A stretch of DNA of 64,000 bases, taken from positions 3,767,921-3,831,920 of the forward strand of contig NZ_MKEQ01000001.1 of NCBI RefSeq assembly GCF_001875655.1, in the 5' to 3' direction. Origin of the DNA: Enterobacter hormaechei ATCC 49162. GTDB taxonomy: Bacteria; Pseudomonadota; Gammaproteobacteria; Enterobacterales; Enterobacteriaceae. Positions 50,347 through 61,454 of the stretch are shown here, one piece after another; positions within the stretch are counted from its first letter, which is position 1, and each line of letters opens with the position of its first letter. Both the position numbers and the translations under genes were made by a program. The notes under the pieces are model-generated. The model was not told the origin of the DNA. It saw only the letters and a list, made by a program, of their open reading frames with translations, and ran no database searches.

Positions 50347-52077
50347 CATACGTTCTACGGTTTCGATACCCAGGGTATCCAGACCCAGTTTCAGGGTCTT
50401 CGCCGTCAGCTGTGCCAGCTTCAGGCGGCTGTTGCGTACCGCTTCGCTCTCGGCAGAGAGAATAGGGCAGTGTTCGTAGAAGCCAGAGAACAGACCGGCC
50501 AGATCGTACAGGTAAGCACACATCACGTGTGGCGTACCGTCGCGCGCGACCACGAAGAGGGTCTCTTCGAACTGAAGCAGGCGCGCGGCCAGCTGCGCTT
50601 CACGGTCTTCGGTAAGGGTCACCGTGGCGTTCGCCAGCACGCTTTCGTCGATATTGGCTTTACGGAAGACGGAGAGTACACGGGTATAAGCGTACTGCAT
50701 GTATGGCGCCGTGTTGCCTTCAAACGCCAGCATGTTGTCCCAGTCGAAGATATAGTCGGTGGTACGGTTTTTGGAGAGATCCGCGTATTTCACCGCACCG
50801 ATCCCGACCGCATTAGCCAGTTTTTCCAGCTCGTCAGCAGGCATATCCGGGTTCTTCTCGGCCACCAGGCGACGCGCGCGCTCCAGCGCTTCATCCAGCA
50901 GATCGGAAAGCTTCACGGTGCCGCCCGCACGGGTTTTAAACGGCTTGCCGTCTTTACCCAGCATCATGCCGAACATGTGGTGTTCCAGCGGCACGGAATC
51001 CGGCACGTAACCCGCTTTACGCACGATAGTCCACGCCTGCATCAGGTGCTGGTGCTGACGGGAGTCGATGTAGTACAGCACGCGGTCCGCATGCAGGGTT
51101 TCGTAACGGTATTTCGCACAGGCGATGTCGGTGGTGGTGTAGAGATAGCCGCCATCCTTTTTCTGGATGATCACGCCCATCGGTTCGCCTTCCTTGTTCT
51201 TATACTCATCAAGGAACACCACCGTTGCGCCTTCGCTCTCTACCGCCAGATTTTTAGCTTTCAGATCCGCCACAATGCCTGGCAGCATCGGGTTATACAG
51301 GCTTTCACCCATCACGTCGTCGCGCGTCAGGGTCACGTTCAGACGGTTATAGGTAAGCTGGTTCTGGGACATGGTGATGTCAACCAGCTTGCGCCACATC
51401 TCAAGGAAGTATGGGTCGCCGCCCTGAAGTTTCACCACATAGCTGCGCGCGCGCTCGGCGAAGGCTTCATCTTCGTCATAGTGCTTTTTGGCTTCACGGT
51501 AGAAACCTTCCAGGTCCGCCAGCGCCATTTCGCCTGCGTTTTCCTGCTGCTGCTTTTCCAGATACGCGATCAGCATGCCGAACTGCGTGCCCCAGTCGCC
51601 TACGTGGTTCGCGCGGATCACCTTGTGACCAAGGAACTCCAGGGTACGCACCGCTGCGTCACCGATGATGGTGGAGCGCAGGTGACCGACGTGCATCTCT
51701 TTCGCCACGTTTGGCGCGGAGTAGTCAACCACCACGGTCTGCGCTGCTGGCTGAGCCACGCCCAGACGGTCAGATTTCAGTGCCGCGTCAACGTGGCTTG
51801 CCAGGAACGCAGGCTCAAGGAAAATGTTGATAAAGCCCGGACCGGCGATTTCAGTTTTGCTGGCGATGCCGGTGAGATCCAGATGCGTCAGTACCTGCTC
51901 AGCGAGCTGTCGCGGCGGCATGCCCAGTTTTTTAGCCACTGCCATCACGCCATTAGCCTGATAGTCGCCAAACTGTACTTTCGCTGACTGACGAACCTGT
52001 GGTTCGCAATCCGCAGGCGCACCTGCGGCAATCAGTGCCTGACTGACTTTTTCTGAGAGAAGAGCCTGAATATTCAC
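50344..52077 (-). CDS. argS: Arginyl-tRNA synthetase
   Basis: A 577-residue class I synthetase, same length as E. coli ArgS. N-terminal Add-1 domain (1-110) recognises the tRNA; the HIGH-like signature is [19 protein letters not shown] near residue 122-140; the C-terminal DALR anticodon-binding domain ends GIETVERM. Like E. coli ArgS it lacks a canonical KMSKS. Transcribed alone, divergent from yecM. Confidence 0.98.
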   Translation of the reverse strand: MNIQALLSEKVSQALIAAGAPADCEPQVRQSAKVQFGDYQANGVMAVAKKLGMPPRQLAEQVLTHLDLTGIASKTEIAGPGFINIFLEPAFLASHVDAALKSDRLGVAQPAAQTVVVDYSAPNVAKEMHVGHLRSTIIGDAAVRTLEFLGHKVIRANHVGDWGTQFGMLIAYLEKQQQENAGEMALADLEGFYREAKKHYDEDEAFAERARSYVVKLQGGDPYFLEMWRKLVDITMSQNQLTYNRLNVTLTRDDVMGESLYNPMLPGIVADLKAKNLAVESEGATVVFLDEYKNKEGEPMGVIIQKKDGGYLYTTTDIACAKYRYETLHADRVLYYIDSRQHQHLMQAWTIVRKAGYVPDSVPLEHHMFGMMLGKDGKPFKTRAGGTVKLSDLLDEALERARRLVAEKNPDMPADELEKLANAVGIGAVKYADLSKNRTTDYIFDWDNMLAFEGNTAPYMQYAYTRVLSVFRKANIDESVLANATVTLTEDREAQLAARLLQFEETLFVVARDGTPHVMCAYLYDLAGLFSGFYEHCPILSAESEAVRNSRLKLAQLTAKTLKLGLDTLGIETVERM

Positions 52078-52316
52078 CTGGATACCTTACGTTTTTGATG
52101 CGGGTAAAAAAACACCCACGCCAGTTTAAGAATTTAGGGCGGGAGTATACTGCAAATGCCTTCGGGCGTCAGCCCTGCGGGGGGCGAAGATCGCTCAGAA
52201 TCCAGGCGAAGACGGTATGCATAATCATGCAGTCGAAAAAACAGTGATTCTGCGGTTGGTCGAAAGAAAGCAACAGAGTAAATTAGCGGCTTTGCGATAC
52301 GAAACGAGACTGACCT

Positions 52317-52877
52317 ATGGCGAACTGGCACTCCATTGACGAACTGCATGATATTTCCGCAGATTTACCGCGCTTCACCCAGGCGTTCACAGAACTTGCC
52401 ACCCGTCTCGGGCTGGAAATCGCGCCCCTTGACGCCGATCACATCTCTTTGCGTTGCCATCAGAATGCCACCGCCGAACGCTGGCGGCGTGGGTTTGAGC
52501 AGTGCGGAGAACTGCTGTCGGAAAATATCATTAACGGTCGCCCAATTTGTCTGTTCAAACTTCACGAGCCGGTAACGGTGGCCCACTGGCAATTCACCGT
52601 GGTGGAACTGCCCTGGCCGGGTGAAAAGCGTTATCCGCACGAAGGCTGGGAGCATATCGAAATTGTTCTGCCGGGGGAGCCAGAGACGCTGAACGCCCGT
52701 GCGCTGGCGCTGCTTTCCGACGAGGGCTTAAGCCAGCCGGGGATTTTCGTGAAAACCAGCTCACCAAAAGGGGCGCGCGAGCGTTTGCCAAACCCTACGC
52801 TTGCCGTAACGGACGGTAACGTGACGGTGAAATTCCATCCCTGGACTATCGAGCAGATCGTCGCCAGCGAAGCGTAA
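52317..52877 (+). CDS. yecM: YecM family protein (VOC-like fold)
   Basis: A 186-residue protein of the YecM family, a metal-binding fold related to glyoxalase/isomerase (VOC) proteins. Possible metal ligands: His in ADHISLRCHQN, Glu in HEPVTVAHWQFTVVELP and Glu in HEGWEHIEIVLPG. Function is unknown. Order argS-yecM-cutC matches E. coli. The ribosome site is weak. Confidence 0.9.
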   Translation: MANWHSIDELHDISADLPRFTQAFTELATRLGLEIAPLDADHISLRCHQNATAERWRRGFEQCGELLSENIINGRPICLFKLHEPVTVAHWQFTVVELPWPGEKRYPHEGWEHIEIVLPGEPETLNARALALLSDEGLSQPGIFVKTSSPKGARERLPNPTLAVTDGNVTVKFHPWTIEQIVASEA

Positions 52878-52955
52878 GCATTGTGAGCGTCGATCCAGAC
52901 ATGAGTCGGGCAACATGCCACGATGGTACGTTGAGTGAAATTTAAGGAGGATGAC

Positions 52956-53699
52956 ATGGCGCTGCTGGAAATTTGTTGTTACAGCGTGGAGTGTGCCGTC
53001 ACTGCGCAACGGCAGGGGGCCGATCGTATTGAGCTTTGCGCGGCACCGAAAGAAGGGGGATTAACTCCGTCCTTTGGGGTGCTGAAATCAGCCCGCCAGG
53101 CCGTGACCATCCCGGTGCACCCGATTATTCGCCCGCGCGGCGGTGATTTTTGTTATACGGCGGCTGAGTTCAGTGCCATGCTTGAGGATATCGCCCTCGT
53201 CCGTGATTCCGGTTTCCCGGGGCTGGTGATCGGTGTGCTGGACGAAGACGGCAACATCGATATTCCGCGTATGCGTCAGATTATGCGCGCCGCCCAGGGG
53301 ATGGCGGTCACTTTTCATCGTGCGTTCGATATGTGTCAAGATCCGATACAAGCCTTTGATACGCTGGCAGAACTGGGCGTGGCGCGCGTTCTGACGTCGG
53401 GCCAGCAGTCCTCGGCTGAAAAAGGACTGAAATTAATTACGGAACTAAAAGCACATTCCGGTGTTCCAATAATCATGGCGGGCGCAGGAGTACGCGCCAG
53501 CAATCTGGAACTGTTTTTAAACGCAGGGGTGGAAGAGCTGCACAGCTCGGCGGGTAAATGGATACCTTCGCCCATGCGTTATCGCAATACAGGGTTGTCA
53601 ATGTCGACGGATGCTGAAGCGGATGAATACTCACGCTACGGTGTGGATGGAGAGTCGGTTGCGGTAATGAAATCGCTGATTGAACGTCATCACGTGTAG
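52956..53699 (+). CDS. cutC: CutC family protein (copper homeostasis)
   Basis: A 247-residue TIM-barrel protein starting [15 protein letters not shown], one residue shorter than E. coli CutC. Conserved parts: [39 protein letters not shown] and [13 protein letters not shown]. The copper role is historical and debated. Start at 52956 follows AAGGAGGA by five bases; a start 21 bp earlier is less likely. torY-torZ, which I recall after cutC in E. coli, are absent. Confidence 0.94.
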   Translation: MALLEICCYSVECAVTAQRQGADRIELCAAPKEGGLTPSFGVLKSARQAVTIPVHPIIRPRGGDFCYTAAEFSAMLEDIALVRDSGFPGLVIGVLDEDGNIDIPRMRQIMRAAQGMAVTFHRAFDMCQDPIQAFDTLAELGVARVLTSGQQSSAEKGLKLITELKAHSGVPIIMAGAGVRASNLELFLNAGVEELHSSAGKWIPSPMRYRNTGLSMSTDAEADEYSRYGVDGESVAVMKSLIERHHV

Positions 53700-53755
53700 C
53701 AACGTACCGATTTTTACCGCGCATCATGTCGCCCAATATGATGCTTGCTTGTACC

Positions 53756-53788
53756 AGGCCCCTGCAATTTCAACAGGGGCCTTTTTTT
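53756..53788 (+). terminator. Rho-independent terminator of cutC
   Basis: AGGCCCCTG pairs with CAGGGGCCT around nine bases, followed by seven T residues. Confidence 0.93.
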
Positions 53789-53791
53789 ATT

Positions 53792-53885
53792 CCCCTCACC
53801 CTAACCCTCTCCCCAAAGGGGAGAGGGGACTGCTCGGTGCTGTCTTTTCACCCTCGCCCCTTGGGGAGAGGGCCGGGGTGAGGGG
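53792..53885. repeat. Intergenic inverted repeat pair (REP-like, C/T-rich)
   Basis: Left arm opens CCCCTCACCCTAACCCTCTC and right arm closes GGCCGGGGTGAGGGG, with inner GGGGAGAGGG copies in both. I recognise this kind of CCCTCACCC...CTCTCCCC element as a dispersed enterobacterial REP-class repeat. It fills the gap between convergent cutC and cmoB. Confidence 0.75.
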
Positions 53886-53890
53886 TAATA

Positions 53891-56038
<2,148 letters not shown>

Positions 56039-56089
56039 ACTAACTCCCTGTTTTTGGCAGATGGCACGTCTCTATGATAAGGGGTGATT

Positions 56090-56833
56090 TCAGAAAAGAG
56101 AAGATTGTTGTGGGATGGACGGCGCGGGGCCAACCGACGGAACCGCCTGCTGCAAGGCCTGCCAGAGAGCATCGACCAGTTCAGGTGCCTGGGCGATATC
56201 CGGCGTATGTAAAAAGAGGTACGGTGTGGTGGTGTGCTCCCATTTCGCTAACGTTTGCAGCCAGACGGCGAACATCTCTTCATTTTGCAGCATATTATCG
56301 CTGCCGATAAACCGGACCATTGGGTTTTGTGCCGTTACGATCGCGTGAACGGGCACTTTTGGTTTTTTGCGCTGGGCATCAACGACGGCTTCGCTGTGCG
56401 GGATTGCGCTGTGCACGGGGCGGCTGTCGAGGATCACACGGTTGACCGAACGCTCATGCAGGCCGCGATTCAGCGCTTTCTCCGCGTCGCCTTTGGCAAA
56501 GAATTCCGGATGCCTCACTTCCACGCCGTAGGTGAAGCCACGGGGCAGGGCATCCAGAAATTGCCAGAGGGCTGGCAGGTCGCGGGGACCAAACGTCGCG
56601 GGAAGCTGGAGCCAGTACTGGCCAATACGGTTGGCCAGAGGCGACATCCGGCTGAAAAACTCATGGGTTAAATCATCACAGTTGCGCAGCGCGGCGTTGT
56701 GGGAGATGGTCGCCGGGAATTTAAAACAAAAGCGGAAGTCGTCGGTGGTCTGCTCGCGCCAGCGTTCGACGATCTCTGGGCGGGGCAGGGCGTACAGCGT
56801 GGTGTTGCCCTCCACGCAGTTAACATGTCGGGC
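56090..56833 (-). pseudogene. yecE: yecE (DUF72 protein) truncated at its 5' end by the prophage
   Basis: The reading frame contains the DUF72 family sequence from ARHVNCVEGNTTLYALPRPE to the C-terminal IPQQSSLF, but about the first 28 residues of E. coli YecE (MIYIGLPQW...) are missing. Before the codons for Ala-Arg-His at 56833 the sequence switches to prophage DNA and reaches an in-frame stop (TAG) without a start. A GTG at 56815 might allow weak translation of 241 residues. The missing part should lie at the other prophage end. Confidence 0.85.
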
Positions 56834-56845
56834 GTTATTAACTAA
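56814..56845. other. Prophage attachment site (attL/attR) within yecE
   Basis: The crossover must lie near here because yecE similarity ends at about 56833 and the integrase stop is at 56842. The core includes some of GCCCGACATGTTAACTGC on the yecE strand. Its exact limits need the other end. yecE is an established integration site for some Stx2-type lambdoid phages of E. coli. Confidence 0.65.
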
Positions 56846-58155
56846 CTTACTGATTTCAATAATACTCTGGCGCTGCTATGTATGCTTTGGGGCATCTGTG
56901 GGGCAAAATCCGCGAGCCTCTGATTCAGCATTGCGATCTGCTCACTACTGCTGTCTGCCATCCACGCACCGTATACGTTAAAGACCATCTGGGCGCTCGC
57001 ATGGCCCATCTGACTGGCAATGAAGCTGGGGTTAGCGCCAGCTGACAGGGACCAGCATGCATACGTGTGACGCGACTGATATGCTTTCCTGTGCTTTATC
57101 CCTGCTCGCTTCATAGCCGCGTCCCATAAATCACCTATCGAGTCAACTTTGTAGATAATCCCCACCTGCTGACATCTTCTGACCAGCTGAGGGTTGAAAA
57201 CAAATGTACACTCGTGGCTCTCAGTTCTGCCGTACTCGCGCAGCTGAACATCGATCTGATGCTTTTTTCCAAGCCTGGTCATTTCCGCCTGATTCCTCAG
57301 GACGCTGATCGCAGGCTGAATGAGGTGTATCACTCTGTTGGTACTGGCCTCAGTTTTCGGTAGAGTGAATTCACCCAGTTTTGTATAATTGCGCCTGATT
57401 GTTATTGTTCCAGCTTCAAGATCGATATCCTCCCAGGCCAGGGAGGTCAGCTCCCCATGACGGACCCCTGTGTATACTGCTAGTGACCACAGGTTTTTCG
57501 TCTGCTGATGCCGGCATGCATCAATCAGGCGAATAAATTCGTCACGAGTTAGCGGATCTGGCTCTGCCCTGGCTTTTTTAAGAGGCTTGATCCCGTCGAA
57601 TGGGTTCGCCTCTAAGTAACCGTGATCTGTGGCAAACTGAAACATTCCGGCAATAGTTGTCATGTAATAATTTACGGTGACAACACTTCGTCCCTTTGCC
57701 GGGACCTTCCCCTTCATTGGCATCTGGTGACCAGTCAGTAAATCTTTCCTGATATACAGTAATTCCTCTTTCGTTACCGCCGACACCAGCCGATTACCCC
57801 CGATCCTTGGCACCATATTCCTTGCGACTGACTCATAACGGTTGAGTGCGTTCGCGCAGATTTCCATTCTCTTCAGATCCAGCCACTTTTCGGCAAGCTC
57901 TGACACTGTAATTTCTTTCTTACCCACCCCAAAAGTCTTGAGGTTAGGGGAGTCCGGAAACTGTGACGCGTACTCAAATGTGCCTGTTCTGATGGCAAAA
58001 CATACCGATGTCCGCAGTTCCCCGGCGATCTTCCTGTTCTTAGCGGTGTCAGGGACACCGAGGTTCTCCCTGACACGCTTACCTTTGAAATTAAACCAGA
58101 TGCGCAATGTGCCACCGTGGTTTTCGACGCCTGTTGGATATGTAACTTTATCCAT
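56842..58155 (-). CDS. int: Phage tyrosine-recombinase integrase
   Basis: A 437-residue tyrosine recombinase: an N-terminal arm-type binding domain (GTLRIWFNFKGKRVRENLG), a SAM-like core-binding domain (about 85-195) and the catalytic domain with Arg in YTGVRHGELTSL, His/Arg in QSRHTYACW, GHAS box (SQMGHASAQMV) and the tyrosine in VFNVYGAWM. Adjacent to the interrupted yecE, it is the enzyme expected to have integrated this element. Excisionase lies 56 bp upstream. Confidence 0.95.
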   Translation of the reverse strand: MDKVTYPTGVENHGGTLRIWFNFKGKRVRENLGVPDTAKNRKIAGELRTSVCFAIRTGTFEYASQFPDSPNLKTFGVGKKEITVSELAEKWLDLKRMEICANALNRYESVARNMVPRIGGNRLVSAVTKEELLYIRKDLLTGHQMPMKGKVPAKGRSVVTVNYYMTTIAGMFQFATDHGYLEANPFDGIKPLKKARAEPDPLTRDEFIRLIDACRHQQTKNLWSLAVYTGVRHGELTSLAWEDIDLEAGTITIRRNYTKLGEFTLPKTEASTNRVIHLIQPAISVLRNQAEMTRLGKKHQIDVQLREYGRTESHECTFVFNPQLVRRCQQVGIIYKVDSIGDLWDAAMKRAGIKHRKAYQSRHTYACWSLSAGANPSFIASQMGHASAQMVFNVYGAWMADSSSEQIAMLNQRLADFAPQMPQSIHSSARVLLKSVS

Positions 58156-58210
58156 TGATTCCTCCAGACGCCCAAGAGCGATATGAGATTACCTTTTTCA
58201 TGGCCTCAGA

Positions 58211-58447
58211 TCACCCAGGCTGTTTGTTTTTCATTGAGGCCACCCACGCATCGACCGCTTTACGGTTATACATGCACTCGCTGGAAGGTTTCGGATTTCC
58301 GTCAGGTGAAACATGCACATATTCCCGCCCAACCAGCCAGCATTCTTTTCTGGCCCGGAGGATGGTTCCGGGCTTGAGCCCGGTAACCGCAATCAGAACC
58401 TTTTCACTAACCCAGTCATTCGGTACCAGAAGAACAACGTCGCTCAT
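58211..58447 (-). CDS. xis: Excisionase (DUF1233 family)
   Basis: A 78-residue basic protein: NDWVSEKVLIAVTGLKPGT and RKECWLVGREYVHVSPDGNP form a winged-helix-like excisionase fold seen next to lambdoid integrases; C-terminal MYNRKAVDAWVASMKN. ATG at 58447 follows GAGGTG; GTG six bases earlier is less likely. The position directly upstream of int on the same strand agrees. Confidence 0.85.
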   Translation of the reverse strand: MSDVVLLVPNDWVSEKVLIAVTGLKPGTILRARKECWLVGREYVHVSPDGNPKPSSECMYNRKAVDAWVASMKNKQPG

Positions 58448-58454
58448 AATCACC

Positions 58455-58517
58455 TCACATCACACTCAGACCACGGCAGCGGCACCACGCATTATTCAAA
58501 TCGACCATTTCACCCAT
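58455..58517 (-). CDS. Possible 20-residue phage peptide
   Basis: A 63-base frame (MGEMVDLNNAWC...) begins with ATG six bases after a strong AGGAGG and overlaps the stop of the preceding gene as ATGGGTGA. Cysteine- and arginine-rich end. Translational coupling argues for expression; length gives little statistical support. Confidence 0.4.
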   Translation of the reverse strand: MGEMVDLNNAWCRCRGLSVM

Positions 58518-58842
58518 TGGCGGCCTCCTTGCTAAATCCGGCGTTGATAACGCTTTTGGCTATTTCGCTGGCGGTGGCGTAGGCCAGCTCTCCATCCTCA
58601 CCAATAACTGCTTTCATCAGCTCATTCTGGAGAACGCTGTCATAATCGCGGGGCCAGAAATCTGTCGGCATATCGAACGCCATGCAGTAGAAGAAGGTGT
58701 CGATAGTTATTTTGGCCGCCTCCTTCTCGCTCCTTTCGGGCTGGCGATAACCGGCCTCCCATAATGCATCGACTATCGCTGACGGATCGCTCTTTGCTGC
58801 CTTGATCAGCGCCACCAATTCAAACAAGTTGGATTCACTCAC
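58510..58842 (-). CDS. Uncharacterised phage early protein (110 residues)
   Basis: A soluble, acidic, helical protein: ESNLFELVALIKAAKSDPSA, ITIDTFFYCMAFDMPTDFWP and YATASEIAKSVINAGF. I do not recognise the family. The start is GTG at 58842, placed eight bases after GGAGG and overlapping the previous gene's stop (CAGTGAGTG); an ATG at 58923 lies well inside that gene and lacks a ribosome site. Part of the leftward early operon. Confidence 0.65.
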   Translation of the reverse strand: MSESNLFELVALIKAAKSDPSAIVDALWEAGYRQPERSEKEAAKITIDTFFYCMAFDMPTDFWPRDYDSVLQNELMKAVIGEDGELAYATASEIAKSVINAGFSKEAANG

Positions 58843-59191
58843 TGGCGGCCTCCAGCTTTGTTTCTGCGCGGTGTACGCAGCGCAGGAAAGAAGAGGGCGT
58901 GACAATCTCCCGCAGCTCTGCAATCAGATAGCTGTCACGCGTGTGATGCATCTGCCGGTTATGCTCTTTCTCCTGATGGCGAAGCACAGATAAACGAGCG
59001 GTGATGATTCGCTTCTTTTGCCCAATGGTCCGGCGGGCATTCTCTGCCCGCTTGCGCCAAGCCTGATCGGCATCATGCTTTAACAGTTGGCCGTCGATTA
59101 CGATAAGGCCTTCTTCGGCCAGCGCCAGCTGCTCGAGGCATTCCCCAATTGTGTTCAGGGAGTCGGTCTTGATCATTGCACGGTCCATCAT
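58835..59191 (-). CDS. Uncharacterised phage early protein (118 residues)
   Basis: A basic, helical, probably coiled-coil protein: ECLEQLALAEEGLIVIDGQL, WRKRAENARRTIGQKKRI and LRHQEKEHNRQMHHTRDS. No family recognised. Two adjacent ATGs at 59191 and 59188 follow GAGGTG; the second has better spacing. It overlaps its neighbours by a few bases on both sides, as usual in phage early operons. Confidence 0.65.
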   Translation of the reverse strand: MMDRAMIKTDSLNTIGECLEQLALAEEGLIVIDGQLLKHDADQAWRKRAENARRTIGQKKRIITARLSVLRHQEKEHNRQMHHTRDSYLIAELREIVTPSSFLRCVHRAETKLEAASE

Positions 59192-59607
59192 TTCACCTCG
59201 CTGTCTGCGTTCGCCACGACGTTATTCCACCCGCCAAAACTATTAACCATCTCTCCCAGCCTTGAGAAACAGGCATTCATCCAGCGGATGCCCCTTGGGT
59301 TTAGAGCTGGCACAGTTCCCCAATCGACGAAGTCCGCATTGCTGCGATGCATATATTTGATCAGGTCCAGCATCCGGATGTAATGTGCACGGCGACGCTC
59401 CATACTCCATCCCTTATCAGCGAGGTACGAGTCGATGAATCCCTGTAATGCTGTCTGATTAAGCGAAATATCACCGTACTGGTGGCGATATACAGGGCGA
59501 CGGTGCAGGCTGACCAAATGAAACAAGTAGGCATCACATACACATGTCAGAGCCTGCCGGTGGGCCAGCTCAATAGAGCCAGCCGGATTCCAGATATCAT
59601 TATTCAC
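59188..59607 (-). CDS. Uncharacterised phage early protein (139 residues)
   Basis: Opens VNNDIWNPAGSIELAHRQAL and contains YRHQYGDISLNQTALQGF and LNPRGIRWMNACFSRLG. No family recognised; moderately basic, soluble. GTG at 59607 is chosen because GGAGGG precedes it and the Lar-like gene ends two bases before; the frame remains open farther upstream but over the coding region of that gene. Confidence 0.6.
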   Translation of the reverse strand: MNNDIWNPAGSIELAHRQALTCVCDAYLFHLVSLHRRPVYRHQYGDISLNQTALQGFIDSYLADKGWSMERRRAHYIRMLDLIKYMHRSNADFVDWGTVPALNPRGIRWMNACFSRLGEMVNSFGGWNNVVANADSEVK

Positions 59608-59608
59608 T

Positions 59609-59860
59609 TCAGAAGCCCTCCGGCTTAATGATCTGAAATCGCCCCACTGATGGGTGCTCAAGAATTTGGTATGAATCTGTCGCTTCTTTCGGCCGTGGTG
59701 CTCGCTGGTTCCAGATGGCCGCAGCCATATCACGAGCTTGCGGAGCTAGACTCACACTGCAGCAATCGCAACGGACTACAAACATTGGCTCGCCTTCATA
59801 AAGCACAGAATCGAAATCTATTTCATCGTTGCCACAAAGTGGGCAAGGAAGCAGTTCCAT
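59609..59860 (-). CDS. Lar-like restriction-alleviation family protein
   Basis: An 83-residue protein with the Lar-family zinc ribbon: LLPCPLCGNDEIDF at the N-terminus, a second pair in VVRCDCCSVSLAP, then the family ending AARDMAAAIWNQRA-like (RDMAAAIWNQR). The Rac-prophage Lar protein alleviates EcoKI restriction; many prophages carry shorter relatives of unknown action. Start ATG at 59860 overlaps the stop of the ORF6N gene. Confidence 0.75.
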   Translation of the reverse strand: MELLPCPLCGNDEIDFDSVLYEGEPMFVVRCDCCSVSLAPQARDMAAAIWNQRAPRPKEATDSYQILEHPSVGRFQIIKPEGF

Positions 59861-60720
59861 TATTTGGCCTCCGGTGAATAAATCGCTTTGTCGTGGCTGT
59901 ACTCGCCATTCCAAGTCTTTTTCATTGGCAGCTCACCTTTCATGTACAGCTGATACAGACGGTGACAGCCTTTCTCCAGCAGTACTGGCGTAAACTTCGT
60001 GAAAGCATCCTTGCCGTGCGGGGTGATCTGCGTCTGGTCTTCCGTCAGATATTTGTCGCGGGCATATGAGGCGACGCGCCAGCGCGGATCTTTCTCTGGG
60101 TCGCGTTGCTCGTTAAACACCCAGCCACGCTCGGACGCCCACCACATCATTTTGTTGATGTTGACGCCGTTCAGCGCCTTGCTGAATGCTGGGATCGTCA
60201 TGCCTTTGGTGAAGTGCTTCTCCAGGCTTTCAACAGTGGCGCTGAGGGTCCTGGTTTCGAGTGCAGCGGCTTCGGCGCGTTCTTCGGCTTCAATTACCAT
60301 CAAGGCAAGTTCTTTTCGGCTAAGTGTCAGCGGTGTTGCCGGCGTTGCAATAGAGGCGCGGCGGGTGAAATAAAACTCAGCCATATCGTCGTAGAATTCC
60401 CAGGACTGATCTGTCTCGAGAATTTTGGCGTGGTTAGCTGCACCGCGTTCAGTCCAAAGAGTCAGGGTGCGAGCTTTGCTTGAGATTTGCAGTCCGCTGA
60501 AAGAGTTGCGCAAAATTTCAACATCTCCGCCAGAAAGCTTGAAGTAATGTTTACCTTCAACGAACCGGGATTTGTTGCGGTTGAAGTTGTTGGTGATCAT
60601 CTGCTCGGTTGCGCCATATCCTGCCGCCAGCTGTTCAGTGGTCACAACTCGCTGACCGCGATACTCGATGATCTGCAGGTCACGGGCCGCTACTGGTGCT
60701 AATTCTGCTTTCATTGCCAT
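59860..60720 (-). CDS. ORF6N-domain antirepressor-like protein
   Basis: A 286-residue protein with an N-terminal ORF6N DNA-binding domain (residues 15-95: IEYRGQRVVTTEQLAAGYG, FVEGKHYFKLSG) and a C-terminal phage-antirepressor-type region (IPAFSKALNGVNINKMMWWA, QITPHGKDAFTKF). Such proteins control phage development or inactivate repressors. ATG at 60720 is preferred: GGAG eight bases upstream, while the ATG at 60726 almost touches it. Confidence 0.82.
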   Translation of the reverse strand: MAMKAELAPVAARDLQIIEYRGQRVVTTEQLAAGYGATEQMITNNFNRNKSRFVEGKHYFKLSGGDVEILRNSFSGLQISSKARTLTLWTERGAANHAKILETDQSWEFYDDMAEFYFTRRASIATPATPLTLSRKELALMVIEAEERAEAAALETRTLSATVESLEKHFTKGMTIPAFSKALNGVNINKMMWWASERGWVFNEQRDPEKDPRWRVASYARDKYLTEDQTQITPHGKDAFTKFTPVLLEKGCHRLYQLYMKGELPMKKTWNGEYSHDKAIYSPEAK

Positions 60721-60732
60721 CTTCATTGCTCC

Positions 60733-61239
60733 TTAATGCAAAACGTGATTGGCTGGCATTGTTTTACCGGTGCGCAGCTGGGCAGCGAGATCTACAAAAA
60801 TCTCGTCGAGAAACTCTGCGAACCACGAATGACCGACTTCTTTCAGGCGCTGATCGTTGGCGTAGTAGAACTGGTAAACCGCCAGATAGCGTTCCTCAGG
60901 CTTGTGCTCGATCAGTGCGCACTCCACATGCTTAATCAGCAGATTTTCAATAAGTTCCCGGGTTAAGCCGAAGGTAAACTCCTCGGTTTTAAACTGGTAT
61001 TGCCCGTCACGGAGTCCCCAGCGGTTTTCGCAGCTGATGAGATAAAGAAGGGCGACCGTACCGCGCATGGACTGGACGACGGTTTGAGCCCACTCATGCT
61101 GCTCTTCTAAAGTAAGGGAGCCCTTGCCATAGCGGTTTTCGTCAAGCATCCAACCAGGAATCGTTACGTCGGATTGCTTCTGGATTTCCTTCAGGCGAGC
61201 AACAAGCTGCTTCACGTTATCTTTTTCAAAGTCAGTCAT
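60733..61239 (-). CDS. Uncharacterised phage protein (168 residues)
   Basis: Soluble acidic protein: DFEKDNVKQLVARLKEIQKQ, GSLTLEEQHEWAQTVVQSM, HSWFAEFLDEIFVDLAAQL. No family recognised. The start at 61239 follows GAGAAAGACAG, and it overlaps the next gene upstream by 4 bp (ATGA). Twelve bases separate it from the ORF6N gene. Confidence 0.7.
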   Translation of the reverse strand: MTDFEKDNVKQLVARLKEIQKQSDVTIPGWMLDENRYGKGSLTLEEQHEWAQTVVQSMRGTVALLYLISCENRWGLRDGQYQFKTEEFTFGLTRELIENLLIKHVECALIEHKPEERYLAVYQFYYANDQRLKEVGHSWFAEFLDEIFVDLAAQLRTGKTMPANHVLH

Positions 61240-61454
61240 CTGTCTTTCTCCCGGTTATAGGTTTCATGGCTCATTACTTCCCAGTTCTTGCCGCCATCGC
61301 GGGATAGTAGCCGCCAGCGGTGATTTACCTTCAGGCTCAGATTCCCGGTGCCGATCATGCGGCAGGGGTGAATCCTCCTCGCTCTGAACTGGCTTAAAAC
61401 GTGTGCTGCTTTGAGGTGAACCCACTCAGGAATTCGTATCGCTGTAAGAGCCAT
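61236..61454 (-). CDS. Uncharacterised small phage protein (72 residues)
   Basis: A very basic protein (MALTAIRIPEWVHLKAAHVL, FRARRIHPCRMIGTGNLSLK, RWRLLSRDGGKNWEVM) that I recall as a frequent lambdoid early-region product of unknown function; the C-terminal half looks like a small beta domain. ATG at 61454 is preferred to one at 61472. It overlaps its upstream neighbour by 29 bp. Confidence 0.7.
   Translation of the reverse strand: MALTAIRIPEWVHLKAAHVLSQFRARRIHPCRMIGTGNLSLKVNHRWRLLSRDGGKNWEVMSHETYNREKDR

Noticed and set aside
50470..51987. A 505-codon open frame on the plus strand
   Set aside because: It lies entirely antisense to argS; His/Arg/Val-rich composition without domain features is typical of a mirror frame in G/C-rich codons.
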